Below are positions 23,201 to 35,728 of a DNA stretch of 64,000 nt, piece by piece. Source of the DNA: Evernia prunastri (taxonomy: Eukaryota; Ascomycota; Lecanoromycetes; Lecanorales; Parmeliaceae); the NCBI GenBank assembly GCA_003184365.1, contig NKYR01000007.1, positions 248,001-312,000 on the forward strand, written 5' to 3'. Each line of letters opens with the position of its first letter. Position 1 is the stretch's first letter. The notes beneath the pieces were generated by a model. That model saw nothing but the letters and a program-made list of their open reading frames with translations, did no database searches and was not told the DNA's origin. A program made the position numbers and the translations under genes.

Positions 23201-26200
23201 AGTTTCGACCATTTCCTGCTACGCATCGGTCAGGTGGATAACCCGATGGTCTTTGTCGGTTCGGCAAATTACAGTTCGAGCTTGCTCTCCGTGAATAGCA
23301 AGAACAACTACACGATTTCGCACAGAGCACCTGGCGCTGATCAATTCCGTTACTCACTGAATTTTGGCACCACATATAGCGACTGGCAACCGTATGGAAA
23401 TGGCGGTAACATCACGATTGGCCCGAAAGTCTGGTCGGGAACAAAGCTCCAGGAGTGGACCGGGGAGCATGTCGTTGTCCAGTACTGGAGCCGTTTGGCT
23501 GGTAGCAGTGACCATTGGCAGGAGGGCGATATCGATCAACCCCTCAATACCTCACGGCGCTTCCCTCACTTGTTCGTGCACGGCACTTTCAATCAGTACG
23601 GCTTTGATGCAGGTCTTCCCAATGAAATGGAACAAGGCAAAGACGGTTTATGGAGATACAATTTCATGGCCGAGTGGCCTTCAAACGTATCACTCAACGT
23701 ATGGGGGATGAATCCAGATGGCCAGCCAGACCAAACCAGGAACTACGGTGATATCGATGGAGACTTTATCCTGGATCGAATTCCTCCGCTCTCGCTCATC
23801 CAGAACCAAATCAACATAACTGAGGCTCCACCGTCGCCGTTTTTGGTCAACCAAATCGTACTGAATGACGGCAGTATGCGATATGAACTTGTAGGTGTAG
23901 GTAATAGGTGGTCACAGCTGGCTCTTTACATCTTGCTTTGGATCATTCCAATCCTCACCGGAGCGACTGGTGTCTATATTTTCATCAAATCCTTTTACCG
24001 TGTCAAGTTCAACGAGATAGGTGTCACGGAAGAGAAGAGCATGGTTCCGCTGGCGGTTCGACGCAGGTTTAAGCCGTTGGTGAATTTGAAGCTCGGAAAA
24101 TTAGGCCAATACGCCGAGCAGCCTCAATCAGCCTCCGCCATGGTGTCAAGGGAAATTCTTCCAATGCCCAACACACCCGGCCAGGTCGACGCTCCGCCGG
24201 TATTCCCCACCGTTGAAAACAGGCGAACCGTTCTCATCGCGACTATGGAGTATGATATCGAAGATTGGGGTCTCAAGGTGAAAATTGGGGGTCTCGGTGT
24301 CATGGCCCAGTTGATGGGAAAGAATCTCGCCCATCAAAATCTCATCTGGGTTGTGCCGTGCGTTGGCGGTCTAGATTTCCCGGTCGATACTGTGGGAGAT
24401 CCCATCATCATCCACATTCTAGGTACCGCATACGAAGTTCAGGTCCAATACCACGTTCTCCGCAACATCACTTACGTCCTCCTCGATGCCCCCATATTCC
24501 GGCAACAGACGAAATCGGAGCCGTATCCACCTCGTATGGACGATTTGGACAGCGCTGTTTACTACTCGGCTTGGAACTCTTGCATCGCAGAGACGATTCG
24601 AAGGTTTCCCATTGATCTGTATCATATCAACGACTATCATGGAGCAGTAGCGCCGTTGCATCTATTACCGGAGGTCATTCCTTGCGTGCTTTCACTACAC
24701 AACGCGGAATTCCAAGGGTTGTGGCCAATGCGGAATCAAGCGGAACGGGAAGAGGTGTGCGCAGTGTACGATCTTGATCCGGCTGTCGTGCAGAAATACG
24801 TACAATTCGGAGAAGTATTCAACCTATTACATGCGGCGGCCAGTTACCTCCGCGTTCATCAAAATGGCTTCGGAGCTGTTGGGGTCTCGGCTAAGTACGG
24901 AAAGCGTTCTTTTGCTCGATATCCCATCCTTTGGGGTATCAAAGAAGTTGGGTCTCTCCCTAACCCTGACCCCACGGATACTGCACCGTGGAACAAGGAG
25001 CAGGTTAAGACAGACACCATCGTGATCGACCAAGAGCTTGAAAATGCCAAGCCAGATTTGAAACGACAAGCGCAGGAATGGGCTGGGTTGACGCAAGATC
25101 CGAGTGCAGACCTCTTCGTCTTCGTTGGTCGATGGTCCCAACAGAAGGGTGTCGACTTGATCGCCGACTGCTTTCCCTCTGTCATGGAGAACAACCCCCA
25201 AGTGCAACTGATCTGTGTAGGGCCGGTCATCGATTTGTACGGCAGATTCGCCGCCATCAAATTGGCTCGCATGATGGAGGTCTACCCAGGACGCGTCTAT
25301 TCCAAACCAGAATTCACGGCCCTACCGCCATACATCTTCAGTGGGGCTGATTTCGCGTTGATGCCATCTCGAGATGAACCCTTTGGCCTGGTAGCAGTAG
25401 AGTTTGGCCGCAAAGGTGCGTTGTGCGTGGGAGCAAGAGTCGGAGGGTTAGGACAGATGCCTGGCTGGTGGTTTACCATTGAGTCGACTACGACGAAACA
25501 TCTCATACAGCAGTTCAAGATTGCTATCCAAGGTGCTTTGTCTTCGAAACCCGATGTCCGTGCCATCATGCGCGCTCGCGCTGCAAAGCAACGATTTCCA
25601 GTGGCGCAGTGGGTCGAGGACCTTGAGAAACTCCAATCTACCGCCATTGACATCGTCCACAAGAAGGAAGCGAAGAGTGCTCGACAGAGCCGCTTCAATA
25701 CCCCAGGCAACAATACGCCGTCACAGTCACGGCGCGGAACTCCGGCACAATCCCGAGCTCCTTCCCGAGCTCCAAGTCCCATCCGAGGTCGGTCGAGGAC
25801 CCCAGCGCACTCTCGAAGCGCTAGCCGAAACGTCAGCAGAGCTGGCAGTCCAGTCAGGGCCGAGTCGCCTCCTCCGTTGCCCAATGGGGGTCTCGGTCAC
25901 AAATACGGACCAGGTCACCGGAAAAAGTTGCGCAGAAAGCGCGGTAGCGGTGCTCCGAGCATCGTCCCTGTGTCTGAGTTCGAAGATGATTCTAGCGCCG
26001 ACGAGGAAGTTACGCGGACATCTCGGAGGACGTCCAGGAACCGCCTGTCAGATCTCAGCCCTCTTCAGATGATCACATCGAATGTGCCCCTTCCAAACGC
26101 GCCTTTCGCACCCTCCGGTCTCTCTACACCTCAGAGACACTCTATGATAGGCACTCCATTGGCGGAAGATTGGCTCGCTGACTCACCGCGCCTGACCAAG

Positions 26201-28097
26201 AATCCTAACATCTCGTTATTGAGCTTGCCCAACGTCAAAGGTGAGGACACCGGCAAGAAGTCTGATTACAAGCTGGAGCACGTCAGTCCTTTCTTCACGG
26301 ATCCAAAGAAAGAATACACAGAAGCGTTCGAAGCGAAGCTTGCGAAGCTCAACGGCAAAACTTCCGAAGACCAATTGTGTATTGAGGAATACCTTGTTAA
26401 GAGTGAAAAAGCCTGGTATGGGCGAATGCGCATGGCGGAGATGGGCAAGTCTAGAGCAAGCAGTCCGGCGCCCTCGGGTTTCAAGATCGACCGCCATTTC
26501 ACCCCTTCACCAACTCCGTTGTCTCCTGCCGGGTCGATTTTCGAAGGGAGCAACTTGGGACCAAAGGATGATTTCAGAAGTGATTCCCGACTAGACATCC
26601 GGGATTCAAGAACGGACACCATCGATGAGTTCCTCTTGGGGGAGAACTACACTCCGCCTACCGGCCTGAGGCACTATCTTCGAGTCCGCTTTCCCTTCTC
26701 CGAATGGCCGATGTACTCCGTCCTCCTCGCCTTTGGCCAGATCATCGCTGCCAACTCCTATCAAATCACACTTCTCACCGGCACCGTTGGTGAAGCCGCG
26801 TCCAAACTCTACGTCATTGCTTCGATATACCTCCTGGCGTCCATAATGTGGTGGTTCCTCTACAGGCGGCTGCAAACCGTCTACGTCCTCTCCATCCCCT
26901 TCATCTTCTACGGCTTCGCCTTCCTCTTCATCGGCCTCGCGCCGTTCGGCCCGACCGTTGCCGGGAGAGGCTGGATCCAAAACGTCGCAACGGGCCTTTA
27001 TGCCGTCGGATCCGCCTCCGGCTCCGTCTATTTCGCCGTCAATTTCGGAGACGAGGGTGGTGCGCCTGTTACCCGGTGGGTCTACAGGGCATGCATCATC
27101 CAGGGCACGCAGCAGATTTACGTCGTGGCGCTGTGGTACTGGGGCTCCGCGTTGACCAAATCATCGGCGCATGGGGAGACGGGCAGCTCGGCCGCAATGG
27201 CGCCTACGAGAGTCATCATCCCGGTCGGTATCGTCCTCGCGTTCGTCATGTGGAGTGTCGGCTACGTCCTCTTCTATGGGTTGCCGAAGTACTACAGGCA
27301 AGCGCCGGGCAAGATCCCTTCCTTCTACACTTCCCTGTTCAGAAGGAAGATCATCATCGTACGTTCACCCCCTACTCTCCTCCTTTTACCCGCCCCCCCC
27401 TCCCACACCCCCCTTTTCCCACCGAAACAAAAAGAAGAAAAATCTCACTAACAGCACCGAAACCCAGTGGTTCTTCGTCGTCATCATCATCCAAAACTAC
27501 TGGCTCTCCGCCCCCTACGGCCGCAACTGGCTCTACCTCTGGTCCTCCCAGCACGTCCCCGCCTGGGCCATCGCCATCCTCGTCGTCTTCTTCTTCGTCG
27601 TCGTCTGGGCCGCCCTCCTCTACGTCTTCGCCCTCCTCTCCACCTCCCACTCCTGGGTCCTCCCCGTCTTCGCCATGGGCCTCGGCGCCCCCCGCTGGGC
27701 CCAGATGCTCTGGGGCGTCTCCAACATCGGCCTCTACCTCCCCTGGGCGGGCGGGCCCGCCGCATCCGCCGTCGCGGGCCGCAGCCTCTGGCTCTGGCTC
27801 GGCGTCCTCGACGCCGTCCAGGGCGTCGGCTTCGGCATGATCCTGCTGCAGACCCTGACGCGCTTTCACGTCTTCTTCACCCTGATTGCGGCGCAGGTCT
27901 TGGGTTCTATAGCGACTATTCTGGCCCGGGCCACCGCGCCGGATAAGATTGGCCCCGGGGACGTCTTCCCGGATTTCTCCCCGGGGGCCATGCCCGGGTT
28001 GGGGAAGGCGTGGTTCTGGGTCGCGCTGCTGATGAATCTGGCCGTGCCCGTGGGGTTCTTCATGTTCTTCCGGAAGGAGCAGTTGAGCAAGCCCTGA
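20297..28097 (+). CDS. ags1: Cell-wall alpha-1,3-glucan synthase
   Basis: Seven exons: 20297-20656, 20718-20893, 20957-21658, 21711-22534, 22708-23147, 23201-27358 and 27468-28097; introns 61, 63, 52, 173, 53 and 109 nt. All phases close, giving 2429 aa, the usual size. Order: signal peptide; extracellular GH13 amylase-like domain (about 30-500: YTLMLDRFANGDPTND, LQGMGI, GDLIGFEGYLNTSTPF); a membrane span near 1070 (ALYILLWIIPILTG); cytosolic GT5 glycogen-synthase-like domain with KIGGLGVMAQL (about 1195), HINDYHG (about 1308) and RDEPFGLVAVEF (about 1558); a Ser/Arg-rich linker (about 1650-1985); and a multi-span C-terminal exporter domain (about 2000-2429) ending FFMFFRKEQLSKP. It makes wall alpha-1,3-glucan at the plasma membrane. 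The upstream in-frame TTG at 20282 is not a start. Intact. Confidence 0.95.
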
Positions 28098-31000
28098 TTT
28101 CCGGGGGGGGGTTGGGATTGGGATCTCTTCCACCTGACCATTAACGACAATTGTATCTGGGAAAATCCCATCATTTCACGTTTCCTTCCGTCCCGATCAA
28201 ATACTGTTCATACATTTAAACAGGTGCCGGTTGTAGCATACATACAAACTTACGTACGTACGTACAGCCTGGGGTCTGTGACAAGATACGATTTTTTCTG
28301 CGCGTTCTAGCGGCATTTGGTTTGATTTTTCAAACTCGGGTTTTACTACAAAGCAAGGAAAGGGTTTTAGAGGCGAGAGATGAATTGCTTGCTTCTTTTT
28401 CTGGGGTGCTTGTTCCATTTTTTCCGAGGGTCTCGATAATGTCTAGATATGTCCATAGATTAAGCAGAATGCATAGAGAAACGTGTTCTTGCCTCTTCCT
28501 CCCTTCCTTTCCTTCCTCCCTCCTTTCCTTCCTTCCTTCTTTCCTTCCTTCCTTTCCTTCCTTCCTTCCTCCCCCCCTTCTCTCACCAACAAAAAATCCC
28601 ACCTGAACGAGAAACCGAAACCAATGATAGAGGGGAAGCAATGCGCGCAACTGCGTACGTACGCTACCCGACAGGCTTCCATTTCCTCATTTTGCACCCG
28701 GATTTTTCTGGTGGGGGGACGGACGGGCCTGTTTCGTTCTGTTTGGTGATAATACCATCCTACGTTAACGAGTGCAATCGGGGTGGCCGGAACGGATATC
28801 CGTCGCGCGCGCACGCCTGAGGAAGGAAGGCTGGTGTTCTTCGACGGTGGGAAGGCTTGGTTGATAGGTGCTGATTGGCAATAGGTGCTGCTTGGATTGA
28901 AAACAATGTCGGGAGCGACGGTGACGGTGGCGGTGGCGGTGGCTTTAGGGGTTGGTGGTTTGGGGGTCGGGATCTGGATCTGCAGGTTAGGGACTACGGT
29001 ATGTTTTTTTTTGGCGCTTTTTGGGCAGTACGGTTAATGGGTATTGACGGCTGTGGCAAGCGAGTTCGTGCCGGTCGAGGGTTGGCTTTTTGGGGTCAGG
29101 GTGGGGGGTGGTGTGGGGAGTCAAGGTGTGTATGAAAGGGGGGTGACAAGAAGGTAAGGTGAGGTTGTGAAAGGGGAAAGAGAAGCTGGGGGGAGGAGGT
29201 TGAGGACGGTTTTCGGCGTTTTTCGGAGGATGGGGCTGGAGGGTGCAGGATTTTTGATATGGTTCTTTTGAATCTCCATGGATCGTTACGAGGTGGTGGG
29301 GTATTACCCTCTTCTCAGTGAAGACGACCCGGGTGGAATTTCGTCGGGTCGGTATTTTCGTGACGGAGATATATCTAGAGCTGGGTTGAAACAGGAAGAT
29401 CAATGGACCTTCGACACTGACTGCCATGGGCGCCTTCATGAATCCAACATCACCGTGACCCTGGAGCCTTTTCCAATTTCTCGCGGCCGCACGTACACGC
29501 ACGCGAGCTTCCTCTACAGCCGATACCCAGCTCAAACCACGACAGATTCCAAGAACAAGTCGGCCGTGGAAGCCAGCAGGGGTGTTCTAATGGTGGATAA
29601 TAATGCTGACTACCCTACTCAGTGCGTCAAGTAAGCGGCGAGCAGTGGAAGTAGTTTGACATTCCTTGCCGAAAGAGCTGCGGTGGGTGGAAGCGTTTGA
29701 ATCGGCCCCCCGTCACAGAGTGGTTGCTTTTGCGATGTCTAACCCGTTAATGAGGAAAGAGGGTTTGTTGCTTCGGATGTTGGTCTTTCAAAGAGGGTAT
29801 ACACAGTGGATTTATCCGGTCTGTTATGATCTAGAGCGGCACTATTGGTGACTATTTGAGAGATCAGGAAGCGTCTAGATTTGCTGCTCTTCGGTCGAGT
29901 AGACACTCGGGCGAAGTTCCTTGACAGGTAAGTGCGGATCCATGGGCGCTGGTGGTGAGTGTGGTGACATACGTCCAGGCGTACTGCGGACCGGGTTCAG
30001 AGCCTCGAGCTTGCTTGTCGGGCGAAGCTGTGAGAGAACATTGAAGCGAGAGTGTTCATCTGCTGCGAGTGGGGGCATTCGGTTTGGAGGGGAGAATTTT
30101 GCTGTCTCGATCTATGAAAGTATTGATATGTATGGAGGCGTTTATGGCGAAAGTACGCAGTTGCCTCGATGCTACAAATGGGAAGTAAAGTATGACACTG
30201 GTGTTCAAAATCCAAGTACAGACTCGTGGAATGTGCTATCACTTCAAGTCGACGTGGAGCACCATCCACAAGCGCACACCTTATCACTATTCCATCACCG
30301 CAAAAACAGACCCAAACCGGTATCTTAGCTCCACCTCTCACGGGGACATCTACATCCGAGTTCTCTGATCCAAGCATGTCCCAGGGCCATACGTAAGCAT
30401 TCCAGGAAAGCGAATCAGAAGCCTCTTTCAGTCGACCCCTGGGGTGTTCGGCAGCTGCACCCACTGCGGCCATCCAACACCTACCTCGACACCGTGGGCA
30501 CCCCCGGACTTGAACTGCAGGATGAGGTAGACAGGCGAGGCTTCCACGGTCGTACTTTGTGGTCGGACCGCTCGAGCGAGGTTGGGTTCCGGTCTTGTGC
30601 TGGGCTGGCGCAATGGTGGATTTGAAAGTATTGGAGGCCGAGATGATCTGGTCGAGTGATGAAGTCGAGCTCGTAAGTCTCCAGTCTCTTCACAACCTTA
30701 ACCGGTTTATACTTCGTATTGCCTTAGATCTAAGAAAGAAGCTGTTGGGAATGATGCAGCACTCCTGTGTTGCAACCCCTCATGTGGCAAATTAGCATGC
30801 TTCTCGGGCATGTAGGTAGCCTTCACGCCACTCCATAGAAAAACCATCAATCCTTCACGATCAATTCCCCACAGGAGCTATGTGTTCTGGGTGGTGGAAA
30901 GTTATGCCGATGGAGAGCGGTATGGTAAAGAACACTGCATTCCAAGATTGCTGGGCGTGGCCCCGGGGGGGGGGGGGGGGGGGCATATCCCCATCAGCAC

Positions 31001-31560
31001 CCCATCTTTCGCAAAGAAACGTGCGAAAGCAGCCGATGCCACGCCTTCCGAGACGCAAGGTAAGACGCATCGTGTAATTCTACATTATCACACGGAATAT
31101 GCTGTGTATAACACTGCTGATCACGTCAGTTAAGTCAGCCGTCCCGGAGGTGCAGAAACCGAATCAACGTGTGATAGGACGTGTTGACGCTGTTGACGCT
31201 ATTGCTGTAAATACTAGGAAACACATTCGGACCCAGACTGCTGGTGCTGATCAAATGGGCTAATTAAGCATTGTTGGCTTCTCACTCGGATGGTCAAAGA
31301 TCAATCCTGTAGGAAGCGTGTTGGAATTCAGCACCTCAGCCCTGTTATGCTTGGCATACACCATGAATAACATTATTCCTCCATAGAAAACAACCAACCG
31401 TCATCAATATTTCCATCAAAGCCTCTTATAGGGCTGTACTTTGATTGGACGGTGACGTTCAGCCCCTCATATATTGCATAAGGCTGCAGCCAAGCACGAC
31501 GAACCTCCATCTACTTTTCACCAGGAACATCTAATTTTTTCATCATACGCAGATACTAAG
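28098..31560. other. Gene-poor stretch with simple repeats
   Basis: No supported gene in about 3.4 kb. Contains a polypyrimidine tract at 28493-28580 (CTTCC/CCTT units) and a run of 19 Gs at 30965-30983. A 118-codon plus-strand frame at 29278-29634 (MDRYEVVGYYPLLSEDDPGG start) is the best protein-like frame but has no recognised domain. Frames at 29997-30473 minus are unconvincing. Confidence 0.4.
28493..28580. repeat. CTTC-type polypyrimidine tract
   Basis: Nearly pure C/T on the plus strand in CTTCC/CCTT-like units. Confidence 0.85.
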
Positions 31561-32472
31561 ATGGAAAAGCATCAAAGTCAAAGCCTTGACAGGCTAGCTG
31601 AGAAGATGAACGGGTTCCATTTACAGTCTTCTCAGCCGATGAATGGGGAAACCAGCGTGCTTGACACCAGAGGGAATTCCACGAGTAGTGAAAGGCCTAC
31701 TCTTTCAAATCTGGCTGGCGAGCTTCAGAACCTCGTCATTGGACATCTCGATCTCCCTGCAGCCGCTCGACTGAGCCAGACAAATCGTCACTTCAGCGCC
31801 TGTGTGAACATACCACTCTCCGCAATCATCAGTTACTTGCGAAACAAGGAGCTATCAGCAAGCCGTACGGACGACTTCGCCTGCTATACTTGCTTGCGTC
31901 TGAAGCCTCGGTCGAGTTTCGGGAAGAGACAAACCAGAGGCAAAAATGGTAAAAACGGTCAGAACCCCACTGGACGATTCTGTCTCGACTGTGCCTCCGA
32001 GCATCGCAGGTACGCACCCGGTAATACTTTGGAGATCAACGGGAAATGGCAGGTGTGTTGTTATGGCTGCGAGACTCTCCAAAAGCGATTCTGCACCAGG
32101 TGTCGGTGGTGCGATGGCTGTATCGGGAAGGGAACTGTCACGGTGCGGAGGAAGGGCGAGTGGGCTACCCCGGACGACAGAGCGGACGAGGTCAGCATGA
32201 GAAATGTCTGCGAAGGACACGATTGGAAGGAACCGGAGCAGCGGTCGGCGGGACCGGTCTCTCGATCAACTAGGCGTGGGCCACGTACGACTCCGAAAGC
32301 GACTGGACTGATAGCTAACCCGGAGTGGTACGACGGACCGGACGACATCTGTAAGACTGGTGCAAAGGGTGATGAATGCAGAAGCACACCAGGTCTACAG
32401 CATGATGCCTTGCCTTTTTGGTTTCCCGATTGTGTTGAGGGGGAGGCTATCGGTATAGGAGCTAGTGCATAG
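31561..32472 (+). CDS. F-box-like protein with Cys-rich zinc-binding-type region
   Basis: Single exon, 303 aa from the first ATG; the frame is open further upstream but only from a TTG. An F-box-like helical segment lies near residues 48-85 (LSNLAGELQNLVIGHLDLPA, then ARLSQTNRHF). It is followed by a Cys/His region near 115-195 with paired cysteines (CYTC, FCLDC, CYGC, FCTRCRWCDGC). This architecture is a common ascomycete F-box family; such proteins usually act as substrate receptors of SCF ubiquitin ligases. The target is unknown. The tail is basic and low in order. Intact and intronless. Confidence 0.75.
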   Translation: MEKHQSQSLDRLAEKMNGFHLQSSQPMNGETSVLDTRGNSTSSERPTLSNLAGELQNLVIGHLDLPAAARLSQTNRHFSACVNIPLSAIISYLRNKELSASRTDDFACYTCLRLKPRSSFGKRQTRGKNGKNGQNPTGRFCLDCASEHRRYAPGNTLEINGKWQVCCYGCETLQKRFCTRCRWCDGCIGKGTVTVRRKGEWATPDDRADEVSMRNVCEGHDWKEPEQRSAGPVSRSTRRGPRTTPKATGLIANPEWYDGPDDICKTGAKGDECRSTPGLQHDALPFWFPDCVEGEAIGIGASA

Positions 32473-34086
32473 CTTTACTCTACGTGGAGTTACAGTGTTG
32501 GCGAATGCGTTTGAGTTGTGAGAGAGAGCATGCTGCCTCTTGAGCTTGTGACTAAGCGCGGGCGTGAATGGTCTTTACAGGGATTAAGACCAGGGGCAAA
32601 GAGCAATTGAAAGGTCTTACGGTTGAACGCAGCGAAAATCTAGACGAAAGTTTTCGCCAAATCAAACCACGGAGCTGACCGAGTGACACGAACCACCACT
32701 ACCCCTCGCCGCTTCTTAAACCTTTTGAATACAAGGGAGTGACAGAAACATTGCCAAACACATAGCCAAGCTTACTGCAAGCAGTGCTAGGGGCCTGGGA
32801 GATAAATCAAGACTCAAGTAATGTAGGCAACAATCTTGGGGCACTTTCCTTGCATTCTGAACTCAACTCCGAGTAGGCACCTTGCCGTAGCCACGACATC
32901 CAGTGCCTCGTCCCCTGCTTCTGTTTCCCAACTTTCCAGAATCCCAGCTCTCTAGTTTCGCATCTTCCCAACTTCCCAATTCCCCAAATGCTCCTAAATC
33001 CCAGACTCCCCCCAACTTCACACGGTACCTCAAGACGCTGCAGAGCAATTCATGAGCCTCGTGTGAGAGGAACCCTGCATAGAGTCGATGGACTCGGATC
33101 GAGACACCAGTGCCCCCCCCTCTGGCGGTTTGACACGCTCGAGCCAAACGCGAAGAGCTTATTAACAACTCCGGCTTTCTTAGAATCAAGCTGTATCGAA
33201 AAAGTGGTTTTCGAAGAGTGGGTTCAGAGATTTCTATCGAGCCTGCACGGCCTGACAGGGGCAGTGGGTCCTCAAAGTAAACCCAGATTAGGTGCAGTTT
33301 CGGATTGATTCTGAACGCATCGCCCAGGTAACGCTTCAAATGGGGTCGTCGTGGTCATCGCAGACTTGACGCGGAAGTCATGGCTGGTGTAGGTGCTGTG
33401 AGTGTCGACCGTTGTAAAGTCTGTGAATATCGACCGTATGAGTCGACTCTTTTCGTTGGTGAACTTTTAACATTGAACGAAAAGAATTGATGGCTGACAA
33501 GCGGTTCTTTTCTAGACAGAATGACGATTGTTTGGGGCAAGATTCAGGGGGGCTGTCACTTTTGCGCCTGAACACCAACATTTTCACGCAAAGATCTCGG
33601 ATAATTGTCCATATTCAAAGGGTCGCCTGACCAACACTTCCAGATTTGTTTCGCGATCGCGCCTGAGCTCGGCCGAATAGAGCAAGGGCCATACCACACC
33701 TACCGGGTCCCGATAGAAAGTCCATGGAACTTGACGTACGAGGCCTGAGACGAAATGCCTAGTATATACAACAAGACATCCCCATCTAAGACTTGCTTGG
33801 AACGAAAAGAGGTAGCGATACCCATTGACCAAGTGTGCCATTAGATTTGCGGCAAGACTTTGTATTCGATTGATGAGATTCACAGGGGTCCGCGAATGCG
33901 GTCGTGGAATTGCAATAACATTGACTTCTAGCGAAAGACATAATAATACATAACAAGCTTGAACATAGCGAGTCGCTGCGAAAAGACTTGGGCCGCTCAA
34001 GCGAGACACCGGACGCCTGGCTGGTAGGTTGGATCTCAGGACTCGAATAGATCACCAATATAGATCGGACATACTAATATGAGATA
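32473..34086. other. Gene-free stretch, nothing recognised
   Basis: Frames at 32863-33339 and 33584-34009 (minus) have no recognisable domain. The plus strand near 32925-33010 holds short irregular TTCCCAACTTCC-like repeats that explain part of the first frame. Confidence 0.4.
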
Positions 34087-35728
34087 TCACGGATGAGCTT
34101 GGTGCATCCTCACAGCCACGCCGGTCGCTGACTTATTGGTGATGGTAGAATGATACACAACATGCTCAGTCGGATCCATGTTCTCAATCTTATCAAACCG
34201 TTGGACAAACCGTGAGACGACGTAAGAGGCCTCTGTGATGGCCAGGTTGCTCTGCAGTCGATCACAAATTTGGTCAGAGGAAGTCAATTCGATGCAAGAC
34301 AATGAAAGCTAGTTACTCACGGTCCACGCATTTCTTTCGTCCACCGCCATAGGGGAGAAATCCCTAATTGGTCTCCCTGCCTTGCCAACGCTCCGGTCTG
34401 AATTCTTCGACATCCGGGCCCCACTAATCGGGACGATGATGCATGCCAATAATGTTGAGGACGACGGTGGTGCCTTTGCGCACGAATATGGGGGATTTGC
34501 CATCCAGGCCCCCGCCTGACGGTAGTGTGGTATCTTTCACGGATTCTCGTCAAGTGATCGGTTGCGGGGAGCCGAGCCTGAGAGCTTCGTTCATGCAGAA
34601 TTGCAAGTACTGGCACTTCTGCAGTTCGAGAAGCCCGGTGCGGGTTAGGTCGAAATCGTGGCCGAAGTCCGATAGGATCGTGGCGCGTTACTTGTTGAAG
34701 ATCGGGGGGGATCTTGCCAAGTGGTATATTGCCCATGCTATCAGTGCGGCAGTTGTGGCTCGGTCGGCGAATAAAAGGCCCATCGTTTCATTTCGGATCT
34801 GGATGGAGTCTTGAGTTAGAGTGCTAAGTTCATTCAGGAAGACGAAACGCTCATCTGAAGTCCTCTCAACTTTGGAAACGGAGAGTTGATGTAAACGCAG
34901 GCGGACGAACCAGTCTACATATCGGTGGACAAAACGACGGTTGCGAACGAACTCCAACGACGTGATAAACTTATGCCATTTACCAAACAGTGCCGTGAAG
35001 CCCAAGAATTTCGACATTTGATCTATATCGCTCATCAAATTCTGGGCGTCTGATCGATCAGTCGCACCAAGCGTCAAGGCGAGCTGCGACTGTTTGCTGG
35101 GGTTTTGCGCATGTACAGATTACCCATAAAGCCACTCTGTGATCGTATCGAAGGTGAGCTTGAAGATGGTTGGCTGGAGGTCGGCGACTTCGGTCCACCC
35201 GTCATCTCCCACGGGAACGGTGAGGAAGAAGTCTTGGACATGCCGTTCATACATGGCGAGATTTGAAATCGTCTCCCGAGAGAATGCAGCGCGAACGAGC
35301 GAGCGAGACTGTTTCCAGTGTGATCCTTCATAGGTGAAGATATTCCCACCAGTGAATCTTTCGGGTATCCCTCGCCTCAAAGCGCCGAGTTTCCAGTCCT
35401 CCGCTTGGGAGGAGAGAACCGCTTTCATGTTGTTCTCGTCCCGGGTAATGATTCTTTGGTTGAATATCAGGCTTGCAGAAGCTGTGTGTATACGCTCTTC
35501 AAGCTGGTTCAGACTCATGTTGTACCACTGTCGAATAATATAATCGGAGGAGGCATTGAGCAGCGATCTTATCATTCCGAATCCAAACCACTCGCTAGGA
35601 TTTATCGACTGCACTGGGAGGCATTCAAGGAGCTTGGCTGGAGCATTCTCTCCCCTGCTGGTGACAATTACAAATACAACTCCGAGAACAAAAACTGGGT
35701 GTGGGGGAAGGTTGGCTACTTGAATCAT
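34087..35728 (-). pseudogene. Cytochrome P450 (CYP52-like group), degenerate
   Basis: Homology runs through at least three exons. The N-terminal part (to about 35120) has a membrane anchor, then GNIFTYEGSHWKQSRSLVRA and DLQPTIFKLTFDTITEWLYG. The middle part (35077-34688) has FADRATTAALIAWAIYHLAR (I-helix). The C-terminal part has the ExxR motif in MNEALRLG, the FRPERW (PERF-type) motif and the heme loop FLPYGGGRKKC. The last exon (34302-34087) reads LAITEASYVVSRFVQRFDKI. Between 34690 and 34364 one frame carries four stops: TAA 34690-34688, TGA 34552-34550, TAG 34426-34424 and TAG 34366-34364. The splice phase after TEWLYG also fails to close. Family members hydroxylate alkanes, fatty acids or related hydrocarbons; this copy should be non-functional. 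Confidence 0.85.

Noticed and set aside
26848..28133. Long frames of 330 codons (plus) and 253 codons (minus)
   Set aside because: Shadows of the GC-rich last exons of the glucan synthase; the real frame carries the family sequence and closes splice phases.
34087..35728. RIP as the cause of the gene decay
   Set aside because: A few stops fit C-to-T in CpA context (wall protein TAA, P450 TAG), but others (SnoaL, frameshifts) do not, and the genes lack the dense transitions typical of RIP. Left as a possibility for single sites only.
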